Shown piece by piece: positions 12,051 through 25,302 of a stretch of DNA of 64,000 nucleotides (the stretch's first letter is position 1; every line of letters begins with the position of its first letter). A program made the translations under genes and the position numbers. Origin of the DNA: Rotaria sp. Silwood1 (lineage: Eukaryota; Rotifera; Eurotatoria; Philodinida; Philodinidae). Where the stretch lies: contig CAJNOP010000018.1 in NCBI GenBank assembly GCA_905250075.1, forward strand, positions 2,476,569 to 2,540,568. Reading direction: 5' to 3'. The notes under the pieces are model-generated. The model was not told the DNA's origin. It was given only the letters and a program-made list of their open reading frames with translations, and made no database searches.

Positions 12051-15000
12051 GGTGTGTGCTGATTTATGCGACGATCAAGCGCACGACTCCTTTTTATATT
12101 CATGTAATAAGAGTCAATAGTTATTTTCTATCCACTCATCAATCTTCGATGAATCATTCTATTTTTCTTCGTTTTGCCTCAAGGTGACTTGTCAGAAGCA
12201 AAGAATCATGTACGTTAAAGGAAGCTTCATGTTAATCTACAATAAATATTGATGCAGTGGTGACGCACGTATATCATATAGTGCAAATAGCAAAAAAAAC
12301 GATGATTAAAATTGACATCCTATCTACCGTCAACATAAAAAAAAGCAGCGGCACTCTTCGTATAAAGCGTATTATATATCAGTCAACATTCTGCGAGCTT
12401 GAGTGACAACATATTTTGAGCAGTAAAAAAAAGACGATATCGTTGGAGTTTTTTTTTAATAAGCATCAACTTTTTCTATCGATGACTCATGTCTAACTTT
12501 GATTCTTCTATTAACTGGGATGCTAAACATAAGATAAGCATTGCTTCATGATCAAAGAGCATAATATAGTCAATTATTAACTTTAAGATAAACCAAGTTG
12601 ACGGTCCATTCAATCTCAGTTATGAGAGAATGGTGTTGAATTGTTGATAATGTAAACATAGCTTGATATCCAAGAACAGGTGATTACACAACAAGACGAA
12701 GCTGCCTTTATTTGTCAATTAGATTTCACTGCTCAGATTGCCTAAAAGTATGGACAACGAAAGAGAACTCAGCACGGTTCACAAGGTGAAAACACTCTGT
12801 ATTCATATTATAGGCAAATCTTTGATCAGTAATGCGTATGAAATACTCCGAGAAAGACAAGCATGTTGTCAATGATTATTGAATCTTTGCTGAGAAATTA
12901 TTTAAAGAAATTAAAAACGGAAAACAATTTGTTAACGAAAAAAGCAGTTCGTAGCATTTTATTGGAATATCTGATTCATTCATTTCATTTCTATTACCTG
13001 CATTGCAGCAGTCAACTTTACTGCTTCGATGACTCTTGATTGCCAATAGGTGCGGAGGAAACGTGTTATAAAGCAATTAAGGCTTTAAAAACTTCGTGGA
13101 AAACACGTCATTTTCGGTGTCAGGACCGAAGCAATTCTGAAACATATCCATGAAACGAAAAAGAATATTGTCGTTCTATTACAATACATAGCTACTTATC
13201 TTCTACCTTCATTACAATAGCAGAAACAGCTATCGTATACTGAAAACTTAATATCAATGCATCTTTTCTTTTTTAAATCCTGTGGCTTCGAGAGAAAACT
13301 CGACTCTGACACGTTATTCAATCTTTTGATCGTATAGACACTTCCAAAGTTTTCGTCCCAACTAGTTTGATGAAAATAGCTCGTTTGTGTGGTATCATCC
13401 ATCTTTATGTTCCCACTTACACTTTTAGATATCGATTAATTCTAGTCTGATGAAGCAAAGCAATTTTTTATTTATCCGAATATGTATTATCATCGATTGA
13501 TATTTAGAACATCGAATTTTTCTAATCGAATTTCTCCGCAGACGAGACTGCCTTATCTATTTTTTTCTTGGAATCTATTCGATTCGGTTTTTTGTTGCAA
13601 CGAATGAACACCAACGTGAATTTTATCTTGACACATATCCTGTCATCTGAGAATGATAAAGAGTCAGTGTTATATAATTAATGGAGTTATATCAGGAGTA
13701 TTGAGCTTTAATTAGTTTTATAGAAATGATGAGGGCTCAAGCTTGGGTCCGTTCGAAGAAATATGAGGAAAAATCAGAAAGCTGAAGATTTATCACTCAA
13801 AGTATTTTCATAATTATAGGTTCTTTTCCTATGCCGGTGCTAAGATTTGCCTAGAACCAGAATCCGAGTTTAAGCGACAGCTGGAAGATATAATTTATTG
13901 AGTGTTTTGCACTAGACTCGATAGTCAAAGATCTAATCATAATATTTCAACATGTCAACAATAGTGAGGTGTCCCATTGAGTCATACCTCATGCTCACGT
14001 CTATTCACAACCACACTGACATGAAATTAATCTTCGTTATATACTTCTCACAAGAGCTAATGAATGAATGAAGAGAAGTCATACTGAGTAGAGAATCTGG
14101 AGAGGTTATTGTCATGAGCTCATACGCATTGTATCCAATAAGTAGATAGAGAGCAGATGCAAAACGATTCATAGTCTAATCGAGTTGTAACGACTCTTTG
14201 AAAAACAAATTTTCCACCGAAAATTTTTATTAAAAAGAGGACACAACGTAAAATTTGCATCAATAGTCACAACTAATGGTAACAAAAAGAGATTGAAAAG
14301 ACGTCGTGTGGTAATAAAGCGCGCTAAAATGTATGCTTTGTCTGGTCAACTACGAGAGGAACTCAGTTTCGAGTAGTCAGTAAGAATACATTATAGTAAA
14401 CTAATTAGAGAATGAAGTCCATTACGAGCCTTCCTTGAACTAAGACCAATCGCGTCTTGCTAGAAGAAAGCACAGAAATCATCACTGAGAACATAACCTC
14501 AATAGACGAGATTGTGTTTATATGAGTCATGTCCACAGTACCATCTTCGCAGTTGCACTTTACGAGATCATAAAATATATCGTTGAAGAGAACGAGATTG
14601 ATTTTAGGCAGGACTATTGAACAAATTTGATGTACCATTACAATTTTTTTTCAATATTCGTGCCTGAAAATGGATCGTGAGCCCATTTGTTATTTTTCGA
14701 TCTTCAAACGAATCGAATTATGATCACTTAGGAATGAAGGCAGAAGTTCATCGTAGTAATGTATCTTTATCATACAGATCTATTGCAGTGCCCTTCTTTG
14801 CCATGATCATTTAAATCCTAGGTCCATTAGATGACGGTGGCAGTTACATAGTCATAAAAAAGCATGAATTGATAATCTTCACACTCAACTGATTTTTTTG
14901 TCGTCATATGTACAATCAACTTCTCTGTTCAGAATTTCGATAGAACATGCTTCTAGATGCGTATTACAGAACTAAAATTTGCATTGAAGGAAATTAACAT

Positions 15001-17156
15001 GCTTGCAGAATGGAATGCTCGCGATTTTCTAATAAATATTTTGAAGAGCAGAAACATTAAAAAAATACAAAAGACTGATTATATAGCAATCACTCTCTTT
15101 GAAAACGGCAAATTTCGCTTGACAGAAACAGCGAATGGGTTGTACAGCCAATGGCAATATTAAGATCCATAAAACACTCAACAATATTGTTCAGCGCAAT
15201 ATTGGAAACGTGTTTAATATGGAACGTCTATACCGTGCCTACAACAAGATACTCGAATTAGCAGGTAAGAACTTTCCAAAACGTTTTCAAACGATATTGG
15301 TTATATTAGAAGACTGTTAATTTTGTTGATATCTGATAGTTTAGTAATATTAAACGAGAAAGATAACTTTTGACTCATAGAAAAGCCTAATTTATCAATT
15401 GTTTTGTTTTAATGTGCTCTGAACGTAATTAACGTACTATGCAATTCCATCATTACATCATTGTCGAATACCTAGGTGTCCAAGTAGTGGAAAGTATCTG
15501 CAATATGCTGGATGTGGCGCATCCAAACTATCTAGCAGCAAACCAATTAGACACAGGCATCTTTTATAGTGTGTTCAATTTTATGATTCAATAATAAGAA
15601 CACTTTTTCACTTTTGCTTTAATTTCATTCATATTGTTTCATTCTTTCTTGACTGTCTGTCTCATAACACTGTCAACAAAATCCAGGAAAGTTACGATAG
15701 AAAATATTGAGTTTTAGATGAATAAATTTTTGATTACAATGTTTATCAAAAGTTTTGTTTTTGAGTTGATGATAAACATATTTAATTACTTTTAAAAACT
15801 GAATATCAGCCTGAAAATATAATTTGATATATAGAAAAGAATATTCTTCTGGAAATATATATATAAATGATATATTCCTTTAAAATACATAGCATGAAGA
15901 GAAAGATTGCAAAGCCTTTAAACAATGCTCGACGTTAAAGTAAAGTTTGGTTGAATAATTTCTCTCTTAGAAAAAAATTTAATAAACTTTCTATTAACTA
16001 TCATATCTATTAATTGATACTTCTTCTACATTCGAACTTCCTTACATTTTTTAACAAGTTTTATTACGTCAGAAGCTTCATTAAAACGACTATTGCATCC
16101 CAGATAGTTGCTTCCGTAGCATTGCGCGACTAACGATGAGAATGAGGACGAGATCTACGGCTAGTTTCAGAGCGTTTTCAGTTGTGTTTTTTTATCTATA
16201 AATAACAGTGCTAATATAATTACACCAGAAAGAAAATACCACTGATGAAAAATACACTTTTTTTTTTACTTTATTTTCCATAGATTTCAAAGAAGTAAAA
16301 TTATGCGTTAAACTTTAAATATTTTTCGTATTGAACTCTGTACAACTTTCATATACATCTGTGAAAAAGATCAACGTTATAGCAACAAATCGTTGATCTG
16401 CTTGCGAGAAAATATATCAATTGAACTTAAAAGTATTTACATAGACTTATTAAAAAGTACAAGATGTTGTATTTGAAATTGAACATAAGTTAAAGACCAT
16501 ATTTAGTTTATAAAAAATTAAATATCAGAAAATTTTTTTTCTTGGTAATTTCTATTAAATTCAGATTCTATCACTTTGTGTAAGTTAAAGAGTTTTCTCA
16601 AAATCATCTTGTCTATTGATATCAATGCATTATGAAATCATCGTATATGAGTAATCATGAGAAAGTAAAGAAAATATGATTATATGAACATAAACTAATA
16701 TTACTGCTATGAATGTCAAATTTGTTCTATTCGAAAAAGAAATATTGAAATTCTTTTGTGAAATATTCAAAACTTATAACAGAACGAAATTAAGTTAAAT
16801 TAAATGCTTAGTTTATTGACATAATTTCCTTTATGTATAGCTTAGTCACTCACTGCATGATATTACTATATATAGTATTTCTACGTATATTACCGAGGCC
16901 ATATTGTAGTAATGAAGAAACTTGTGCAACTTTTTTTTTCGTTCTCTCTTGTGCTATGAATAGAAAAAAAAATAAACTGACGTCAAATAGGGTTGAGAAT
17001 GACTCAGTTACTAGTTAAGAAGTATGCATCATGTTTTTTGCTACATATCTCTATCTTTCACCATACTCAAGCAATCAATCTTCGTTGGTGTATAAAAAGC
17101 ACAAGTTGCAATCGTCTTAAATCACATATTATCATAGCCAACTGTTGTAAACAAAA
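12051..17156. other. Long gene-free stretch
   Basis: No gene could be supported. Open frames at 14405-14638 (-), 14957-15163 (+) and 15135-15320 (+) are short and carry no recognised motif; the last two overlap in different frames and could be a decayed gene. TCAC-spaced words near 13990-14020 resemble those of the repeats at 7.4 and 11.4 kb. Otherwise AT-rich, unstructured sequence. Confidence 0.45.
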
Positions 17157-17671
17157 ATGACTCGATCAAATAAAGCTGCCTCTTCCGAACAGATGAATGA
17201 TGAAAATCAAATAGGCGTAAGTGAAAATACTCAATGTTGATCAAATTGAATATGAATTTTGATTGTCTTTTTTAAAGCCATTTTCTATTGTACCAAAGTA
17301 TGATTGTCCTCATTTGGGTGATCACGCGTATGTATTACTTCAATCGACTCAATATGATGAACATCATCAACCACCTTGTGTTGATTGTAATAAAACACAA
17401 GAGAACTGGGCTTGTCTACACGAAAACTGTAATTATGTGAGTCATTTTCGTCAACAATCAAAATAGATTCATACATTTATTTCCATTATTCTATTAGATT
17501 GGTTGCTCTCGTTATCAGCAAAAGCATATGTTAAATCATCATGAATCAACTGGACATAATATTTGTCTTAGTTTTTCAGATCGTTCAGTCTTTTGCTATG
17601 CATGTGATAGTTACATTGATAGTCCTCAATTGCATAGCCTTAATCGACAACTAAATCGTGTTTCTTATTAA
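17157..17671 (+). CDS. Stand-alone UBP-type (HDAC6-like) zinc finger protein
   Basis: Three exons (17157-17216, 17278-17436, 17498-17671) encode 130 aa. Both introns are about 61 bp with GTAAGT and GTGAGT donors. After a polar N-terminus of about 25 residues, the rest is one ZnF-UBP domain with its expected ligands: CPHL, PPCVDC, WACLHENC, CSRYQQKHMLNHH, then STGHNICLS and FCYACDSYI. This fold binds the free C-terminal Gly-Gly of ubiquitin in HDAC6, USP5 and relatives. The pocket Arg (in CSRY) and the Tyr residues of the CY-C-DSY strand are present; the Trp usual before CY is Phe. No deacetylase or protease domain is encoded nearby, so it probably acts as a ubiquitin-tail binder or adaptor. 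Domain call firm; role inferred. Confidence 0.85.
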
Positions 17672-20600
17672 AATCAAACAATTAATAACAATATAACAAT
17701 ATAACATTAATATATTTTATTATTATTATTTTTTAATCTTGTTGTTTTAATAAAATAGTCCAGAGATTGATTTGATGTCTGTCTTTGTTGTTCATAGCAT
17801 AAATGTGATTTTAACAAACATCTGAAGAGAAATTGTTTATCTATTATTAAAGATCTATGTTTATGAAAATTTTCTTAAAAAAATAGGTTTTGAGTACTAA
17901 TCACTTCACATATATAAAAATAATGAAAAGAAACGAGTTTTTGAAGAATTTTTGAACTATAAGTTGACTCTTCCTTTTTCATATCATCAATGCTAATATA
18001 TTTCAATTTGAAAAGTAAAGAATATCATTTCTTCAAATTAAACTGTTTGTATGGATTATTATCTCTTAAGAAATAGTATCACTACGTTCTTTAGACATTC
18101 TATATGAAATATAAATAATCAAACGAAATAAATACTTGTCAATAATATCTAACATTTGTGTATATGTCTGAGGCAGAACTATCAATCATATTCATTGTCG
18201 ATTCTATGATAATCTAATAATAAAATTTTTCGATGACATGTTCATATCTATTTTTCATTATTCATGTAGTTTATTTTCAACTAAATCGTATGACAAAGAG
18301 TTATTTCTTCTTATCATCATCGACTTTTTTGACGTGTGACAATGACACTTGATAATAAAAAGAAATTGACTAGTGCAGGCTGGAATAAGCTGAAATGTGA
18401 AATGCACATGTATCTATTAAATTTATAATATTATAAAACAAAATTTATATATTAAAAAATCTTTACAAAATGATAACTCTTCTATAAACGTATAGAACTA
18501 TGAGAATAATATATTATTAGCTATTGAGATTTATAGAATCATTTACACGATTCTAGAAGATTCTGATTACTCTTTTTATCTATACTCAAGTTTTGTTTTT
18601 TTGTAGTTAAACTGCTTCCTCTTCTGCAGGATGAAATCAACTATACTTATTAGTTTTTATATAATGTTAAAATTAGGAGAAAGTCAAATCATCGTTAGTT
18701 GAACTGATACTCAACAGCTATCTTTGGAAAATGTATCTGTGATTTCTAGGATATTTAATTAATAATGAGAAACAACGATAAAATGAGAGACTTTGCTCAA
18801 ATGTTTTAAGAAGACTTCGTTCATAGTTTTTTTCGAGTATTTGATTGAATATGGCTGAGTTTCCTTGTCATAGCTAAATTCTTTGCAACAAGAAGGTTAT
18901 ATTTTTGTTTTTCATTTTGAAAGTTTCTGATGATAAAGCTTTGAAATCCACTGAGAACATTCATGTTGTAATTAACAAATGGAGCTATTTCGCTCCATTT
19001 ATTGAGACAAATTTACTTTCAATTGTATTCTTAGATATGGAGAAATAGCAGAAAATAATTTACTGTTTTCCGTTTATTTAACAAAGTCTTTATCCTAATT
19101 GAAATTCAAATTATTTTCTATATGTGGAGAAACTAGAGTTTTGAAAGGCTTCACTTCTAATTAAATGATAAATCATATCAATTTAACGAAGTATATTGCA
19201 TTTTCACAACTCCAAAAGATGTCTAGTATGATGAAAATAATTATTTATAAATAAAGCACATTGTTCTTTCTATTTTGATTACATCCATATGCGGATTATA
19301 TGTGAACAAATTTGATTCATCCATTATGAAATATATTGATACCAAACGACATTTTAATCAATCAACAAGTTCATCATCTAGTCCTTTCCTCGCTGAAACG
19401 TTGGCTTTGATTGAAGTATATTAAAATCGTTTTAAATTTTCGTAATATATTGGAATTGCAGTGAAGATGTTATGACAGACTTTTCAGCTAGTACGCTATT
19501 GAGAAAAGATTTGCCGTATTCTACTCAGAGTCTATAAAAAAAACACTGCTTTGGTTTCTAAGTTGTGTTGTTGTGAAACCAATCAATTCGCTTGGATTAT
19601 CGGAGATTTACAAGTAAGAAACAGCATCTAAATGTTATTTGATCTTATAGTGTTAGAAATATCCAAGATAGCTAAAATGGAAGAAAGCTAATGTATATTA
19701 GTATTATTGGCCGTAGCCTATAGAAAAACTGTTCAAAATCGGATAAAGAATTATACTCTGAAGGCTTTTCTAACCGTCTGCCATAACATCATTAACACTA
19801 GTCATTGTCGAATTAGGAAATAGACAACTTAAGAAATTCGTAGAAATAACATAAAGTTTCTCCGAAGAGTCCATAAAATCGATTTCTTTTTCAATAACCT
19901 TATCTGATGATTGGAAGGATTCATGTCTGCAGGTTTGAGTTGAATATACATTCAATAAATGCATAATGATAGGCTTATGCGTCAACTTAGATGATTACTT
20001 TGATCTATTTTTGCAGCATTTAAATCACGCCACCTTTTGTTTCCTTTGATTCATTGGTTGAAGCTAATAGGTCAATCATATTTTTTTCTTCTCTGTTTGT
20101 TATTTCATAACACTGATGAACATGGTGTGCAAGGTTTAAAAAGTGATTCACAGTAAAAATGACATAGAGACGATCACAAAATAAAGTAACACACATTACA
20201 CACTCGCTTTTCTTCGTTCGGTAAGCATTTATGAAAGAGTTTTGTCAGGTTTTTTCTGTTGATGTCAAGCTCACCATATTTTTTTCCAATTATTTGCGCA
20301 GTCAAGCAATTCCATACAAAATGCGCCGGAAATGCGTAACAAAGATGACCATCTTTCGTTACCAGTCTCTGTTTTTGATGATCAAAAACGTGAGAATCAA
20401 AATTGAAAGTGAGAAAGTACATTACGCTTGCACATAGGCCAATAGTGTGTTACGATCCGAATTCGTAGATTTCTGGTTGGAATACTCCGAGAAATGGGAA
20501 GCAGGAATTTGGTAATCAGATTTATTGGTCGATTTTTTCCAGTTCCGGCTAAAACCAGTCCTACTTCATTCATCAGAACAGCCACTTTTCTACCGACTTT

Positions 20601-20884
20601 CTTTGACATATAGAAATCTCATTATCATCCACCAACATCAATTATATCAAACCGTTCAAATGTGTTTCAGAAAGTACCTGTATCTATGTTTTTGCCGACT
20701 TGATTTTTTTTCTTAACGCTCGTTTTCTTACCTTTTTCTACTTTTTTCGACACTGTAGAACTATCATTTCTATTCATATGCAGTCATTGAGTGTATGCAT
20801 CGGACGAAGATCGATAAAATTTTGGAAACAGATGTAAATTGAATTTCTTTTTGTTCTATTTTAGTTTTAACATCCGACGATAGG
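17672..20884. other. Gene-free stretch upstream of the vault gene
   Basis: AT-rich, no recognisable protein. Open frames at 19770-19985 and 20174-20609 on both strands have no domain signature. A probable 5' UTR intron of the following gene ends in a T-rich tract and TTTTAG near 20864, just before the ATG at 20885. Confidence 0.4.
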
Positions 20885-22923
20885 ATGTCTTCTAAGAGTT
20901 TATCAGCTCAGATGGGTCCTGTTTATCGTATTCCACCTTATTATTATATTCACGTATTAGATCAGAATACAAGTGTAACGCGATTGGAAATTGGTCCACA
21001 AAAGTTTTTTAAACAAGATAATGAGACAATAGTTTTTGGGCCCGATAAAATGATTACTCTACCACCCAGACATTATTGTGTTATTGAAAATCCCGTTGTT
21101 AAGAATGAAGATGATCAAGCACAATTCGACAAAAATGGTCAGGCAAAATTGTTGCATGGTAGCCAAGATGTTAGACTGGAAAATGATTATAAAGAACCAT
21201 TTCCATTGTATCCTGGTGAAGTATTAAAACAGGTATTTGGAACACCTTTATTGAAAGTACAATTCAACAGTATCTGTTAATATTATTTCAGGCTGCTACA
21301 CTTTTAAAATATGTTGCAGCTAATTCAGCATTAAGATTAAAAGCCGTTTTGGATTTTGACGATAACGGAGAACAGCGAAAAGCTGGAGATGAATGGCTAT
21401 TCGAAGGACCAGGTAAAGTAACTATGCATTCAGTTATAATTCAGTCGGAAATTTGCTCGATTCATGATAAATATAAGTCATCTGTACAAATATGTTGATT
21501 TGTTAGGCACTTATATACCACGCAAAGAAGTATCCGTTGAAGAACATATTGCAGCTACCGTGATTGGTCCAAATCAAGCACTAAGATTAAGTGCTAAAAA
21601 AGAACTTATCGATCGTATGGGTCAACGCCGTGTGGCGGGTGAAAATTGGTTAATAAAACAATTAGGTGCTTATTTACCGATGGCTTATGAAACGGTTGTG
21701 AGCATTGAAAATGCCTATGTTGTAACAGATAAAAAAGCATTACATTTGCGTGCACTGAAAACATTCATAGATGATTTTGGCCAAACAAGAAATAATGGTG
21801 ACGAATGGCTCATCACAAAAGAACAAACAGAAACACATATTTTGAATGTTTATGAACAACTCGTGACAATTGTTGATATAACAACATTCAATTCAAGACA
21901 ATATTGTGTCATCGTAAATCCAGTTTCATGTAAGAATGTTAAATGTCAAACTATGATCGCAGTTATTATGATTTCTATTTTCTTTTCAAGGTGATGGTAA
22001 AAATCAATGGGGCAAGAAGAAATTAGTCGTTGGTGACAAATCATTTTTCTTGCAACCTAACGAACAATTAGAGAAAGGAATTCAAGATGTGTACGTGTTG
22101 TGTGAAGACGAAGGTATCATAGTAAAATGTATCGAATCGTTTGGTGATGAAATAGACAATGTGACTCGGGTGCCAGGTAAGAGAAAAGAATTTTATTATC
22201 CTTTTAGTGTAGAGAAATCATCTGCGGCTAGATTCTAACTAGACAAGAATTAAATCTGTCTATTCTGTATGGGAACTATTTGCATCTTTTTAAGGTGACA
22301 AATGGGTGATAAGAGGACCAAGAGAATACATACCACCGGTTCAAGTTGAAGTGTTACAAAAAAGAAAAGCGATACCTTTGGGTACGGTTCTTGATGTTTT
22401 ATATCTTGTTTATTTATGTGATACTTATCTAGATGAAAATGAAGGTATCTATGTTCGAGACTTGAAAACTGGCCGTGTTCGTGCGATTGTTGGTAATACA
22501 TACATGTTAACACAAGATGAAGAACTGTGGGAAAAAGAATTACCACTAAGCATAGAAGAATTTCTTCAGCGAGATTCCTTAGTTGAAAGACGTGCCAAAA
22601 CAACAGTAACATCATCGTTGCAAACGACAAAACGTGACAAATCCAGATTAGTTACATATCGAGTACCCCAAAATCAAGCCGTCCAAATGTATGATTACAA
22701 AGCGAAAAGTTCAAGAATTATTTTTGGACCAGAATTAGTCATGCTAGGACCAGATGAACACTTTACATACGTAAATCTCTCTGGGTCTGTTCATGTTTCT
22801 TTATTTTTACTTACTTTTCTTTCTTTAGTTTTCGTGCTCAAAAAAGCTGTCAGCAACAAAAAAATATTCTTTTCTGCTATCCTTGTATTTGTGTTGTCCC
22901 TTATTTTACGTCGCTTTATTTAA
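20885..22923 (+). CDS. mvp: Major vault protein, C-terminally shortened
   Basis: Vault proteins assemble into the large cytoplasmic ribonucleoprotein barrel. Exons by homology and splice consensus: 20885-21232, 21292-21412, 21507-21929, 21991-22176, 22295-22381 and 22433-22923; they join in frame to 551 aa. MVP repeat motifs are clear: [98 protein letters not shown], and [15 protein letters not shown]. Homology ends around residue 506, where normal MVP (about 850-890 aa) continues with the last repeat, shoulder, cap helix and cap ring. Here a 45-residue tail follows with two hydrophobic stretches around a Lys-rich turn, then a stop and an AATAAA-like signal (TTTAATAAAC). This is either a truncated paralog or an intron/insertion read-through; the C-terminal exons are not seen downstream. 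It should not form a full barrel alone. Confidence 0.9.
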
Positions 22924-25302
22924 TAAACAAAATAGAAAATGATTGAAGAAAGCTATCCATGAATAACAAAAGGCTTTTAGCAAACCTAGTCTACTTAGGT
23001 GCCGTGACACTTTGAACGAATTGAAAACATGCATCTTAAAACTAACATACCCACAACACAAAAAGACGTTTCCTTCAAGATATCTACGCATGAATAGATG
23101 ATCATGCATATTGGCATTATATTATGCTCTGATTATCAGGAAAAACAATTATAATTTTTCGTTGAAATCAAACGAACTTTGATAAACTAATTGAGGATAT
23201 CTTACATCATTTCTTAACATTTTTCATATACCATACTTTATACGAGAGTGAGTACAAGTAAAGCAAATGATAATCTTGGTTTGTAATCATTTAAATGAAA
23301 AAAAAATAGAAAATTGAATATGATTGTGTGCTTTTAGAATAATGGAACGAAGCTAACACAAAAATACAAATATACAAGGTTCTCAATCATTGTCTCGATA
23401 ATATCAACGAATGAAATATCGATGATAGCTGTGGATCAGGCTCGAGTACTATTGATTAGATCTTATGTAATGTAATTGCATACTTATCTTAAACAGATTT
23501 TTAGTTGTATATGAATGATGATATGAAATACAATATACAATTCAATTAAAATACTAGTTTTAACCTCTATATGAATATGAAGTTACAATACTATGATTGT
23601 GAACAAAGATGTCTTTGACAATTCAAATAGTTGTACTGTTGTAATTTAGAATCATGATGAATTGTTGAATTCTCTATCTGTAAAAATAAAAAAAACCGTA
23701 GTGAATAATAAAACATACAATCTCCATAAATTGTCATTATATGTTCATGCATATTTTTTTGACAATTGTTCCTCTAGAACAAAGCAACTTTCTCAATGAG
23801 CAAGAATCAAGTCTTGAATTTCTAATCAATGCCTCGAAAATAGCCAAAAAACGTATTAGTAGACTATTGCTTTAGCCACTAATCGAATTAGATTTATGAT
23901 ATTGCTAGATAAAAAACCTATGTCTATTATTCACGGGCCACAATACTGATACATTATTATTTATTGTAATGTTTTAAATTAAATCTGTCAAGAAATTTGT
24001 TGAATACCCTACATATTTTACGCCATGCTTTTATTTGCATCTCTTATTTCGAATGTTTGAAACTTTATTAGTCATTTTTTTCTAATTCATCATACGATAT
24101 TGTAAGCAAGTTGGTTTTTGTAAAGCTTTTACTTAGTACTAATTTTTGAGTGTTTAGATTGTTTACAGATGAGCCAAAAAACAACAGAAATATAGACATA
24201 TATGTTTTGTTAATTCCATTGGTCAATAAGAAAAGGAGAACAAGTGATTTGCAAAGATTTCAATTATTGTACAAGTTTATATAATCGATGTGAAGTTCGC
24301 ACAACCGAACAAGACCGTTCGTAAAATATTTTACACTTAGGTTGTTGAAGTCGAGTAAGAATGAGAGTGCTTTGGTGCATGTTGCCAAATATCTTCACTC
24401 AGTTGTCGTTCTTGTAGATCTTTTAATACATCTAGCATTCCGAACTCATCTCAATTTGTCGTGTTCACTGTGCATCGAACTAAACGAATATTGCAACATA
24501 AATTGAATAGAACTCATAGATTGATATTTAACTCAAAACAGTAAAAGATGAACAATCAATATTTTAATAAAATTTTCAACAAATAAACCACGAAAAAAAA
24601 TCCTTTTCCAGACCCTGTCACAGTTGTCATTTAATCAATATAAACAGCGTAAATTGATCAAGTTATAACTTGAACAATAAATAATTCATGTTAGTTTTCT
24701 TCGAGTTGATCGAGATATCTATTAGTGCATTAAGATATGCAGCCATGGAAATAATACTTATTTACAACGACCTTATTTGCCATTTAATTCAATGCTTATA
24801 ATGATAACAATGTTAAATTAAGAATATAATGAGCGAATAACAACAAAGCAAACAAAAAATTGGGCTTCCATAAAAAAAAAACAAGAAAAATTTCTGTTTG
24901 CAGTGCGGAAATATATTACACAAAACTTTACTTTGCTGATCGATTATCTTCAAACAGAACTCTAATAGATGAGAGATTTTTCAGTTCACCTGTTTTGTAT
25001 GTATTACTTCAGATATCATAGACGAATGACTAGTTTATCATAAACAACCATAAGTGACTTAAATATATTCATGCATGACTAGATCATTAGTTAAAGTTCT
25101 ATGTCGCAATAAATAAAAAACAATAATGATCATAGTTCTCTATTTACATATGTCAAATTGAGTTTTTAAATAAGCATCGCAATTGTATGTACATAATGAA
25201 AATAAAGTGACATCACTTACGAGGAAACGATTCCAACTGTTCAATCGGTCTTTTTTCAAATATATAAATTTGTATGTGATTGAACTACATTGATTTCAAA
25301 TA
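22924..25302. other. Intergenic, no vault C-terminal exons found
   Basis: I looked here for the missing cap-helix region of the vault protein and saw none in the plus frames. The sequence is AT-rich with no recognisable gene or repeat. Confidence 0.4.

Noticed and set aside
14957-15320. Two overlapping frames that might form one gene
   Set aside because: No motif, no convincing splice sites and AT-rich composition; not supportable.
22250-22630. Minus-strand open frame opposite the vault gene
   Set aside because: It is the antisense shadow of well-supported vault exons.
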